Origin: DATBLE01 sp046734415
GTDB taxonomy: Bacteria; Actinomycetota; Thermoleophilia; Gaiellales; Gaiellaceae
Direction: 5' to 3'
Assembly: GCA_046734415.1 (NCBI GenBank)
Contig: JBKPRD010000297.1
Span: 1 to 14,442 of the forward strand
Length of the DNA: 14,442 nucleotides
In this document: positions 13,900 to 14,442 of the stretch, one piece after another
Layout: each line of letters opens with the position of its first letter
Position numbering within the stretch: position 1 is the first letter of the stretch
Made by a program: the position numbers and the translations under genes
Notes under the pieces: generated by a model
Databases searched by the model: none
Told to the model about the DNA's origin: nothing
What the model saw: only the letters and a program-made list of their open reading frames with translations

Positions 13900-14442
13900 C
13901 TCGCACTTACACCGTCAGCAACACTAGGGCGCGACGTATCAGAGTTCAGCGTAGGCCTCCATCTGGACGCACGATCTACGAGTCGTCCGGCGGCCACTCT
14001 TTTCGCCAGAGACGAATCAGTTGTCGAAGTGTGATGCACACTGCACCGTTTCGCACGGCTTGTGATCGAAGCGCTAGCCCACCTCGCTCGGGAATCGGGT
14101 AAATGACGTCAGGTGGTCGGAGGTCTCTTGAACCGATGACTTGGTCACGCTGGCAGCACGGCTTGAGTGCTGGAGGCGGAACTTGCGCTTCGACGGTTGG
14201 CCCATCAGTACTGCACCGCCGCGGACACGCGCGATCTCGACCTATGTCGATCGTCTGGACGAAGGATGCAGCCTGAGAGGTCAGCCCCCGGTCGGATCTT
14301 CACGGGCGTCGACGAGATACGCGCTGCGTGCAGGCCCAATGGCATTCGACTTCATGCAGCGCTCGACTACGAACCATGTCGTCGACACCGACCGCGACCA
14401 AGCGGCCGGGGCGGATTCGTCGGCCTTTCGACCTCCCGCTTC
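13900..14442. other. No recognisable gene to the right edge
   Basis: These 543 bases have no frame with convincing codon bias, start context or family motif on either strand. Base composition is somewhat less GC-rich than in the coding regions. Short open frames touch the right edge (for example the minus strand from 14442 to a stop at 14281), so the end of a gene outside the window cannot be excluded. There is no tRNA signature and no large repeat. Confidence 0.5.

Noticed and set aside
13930..14130. Minus-strand frame ending in a Trp/Arg-rich tail near 13978
   Set aside because: The last 17 residues look protein-like, but there is no start, the codon bias is poor and no family is recognised.
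14281..14442. Minus-strand open frame entering from the right edge, ending at 14281
   Set aside because: Only 54 codons are visible, with no recognisable motif and weak codon bias; not enough to call a partial gene.

Overview
The window is high-GC DNA with strongly GC-biased third codon positions, frequent GTG starts and gene families typical of Actinomycetota: an F420-type LLM reductase, DUF5937/ArsR-type regulators, HxlR regulators and a small secreted protein. It suggests an actinobacterium, possibly of the Thermoleophilia (inference from gene style; no marker gene is present). It looks chromosomal. I see no tRNA, rRNA, CRISPR array, insertion sequence or phage gene.

Region 1 (1-3933, minus strand) is a compact signalling operon. 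An ammonium-transporter-like membrane domain is fused to HAMP-like, GAF, PAS and histidine-kinase domains (GTG start at 3933). It is followed by a stand-alone receiver protein and then a second receiver protein that leaves the window. Each junction is a 4-base stop/start overlap, which implies translational coupling. The likely job is to sense ammonium, or ammonium flux, and pass phosphate to two separate receivers.

Region 2 (4058-7004, minus strand) holds a 14-TM DHA2-type efflux pump, a leader of nearly 500 bases with one plausible 32-codon small ORF, and a DUF5937/ArsR-type regulator broken by one apparent single-base deletion. Region 3 (7094-8161) is a plus-strand metallophosphoesterase and a degraded patch that looks like a glutathione S-transferase C-terminal remnant.

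Region 4 (8162-11604) has a second, intact DUF5937/ArsR-type regulator, paralogous to the broken one. Downstream of it on the same strand are an aldo/keto reductase and an F420-type LLM oxidoreductase. Divergent from the regulator, across a short spacer rich in inverted repeats, lies an HxlR-family pseudogene that has lost its recognition-helix region. Taken together, 4-11.6 kb reads as a xenobiotic or redox-stress neighbourhood (efflux plus reductases under one-component regulators) in partial decay.

Region 5 (11779-14442) contains a bacterial homologue of animal heme peroxidases that seems to lack both acidic residues used for heme ester links in myeloperoxidase, a small secreted protein with two cysteines followed by a strong hairpin, and about 550 bases with no recognisable gene at the right end.

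The most distinctive item is the Amt-kinase operon. The fusion type is known, but its pairing with two receivers and the GAF-PAS arrangement is worth attention. I found no clearly unprecedented system.
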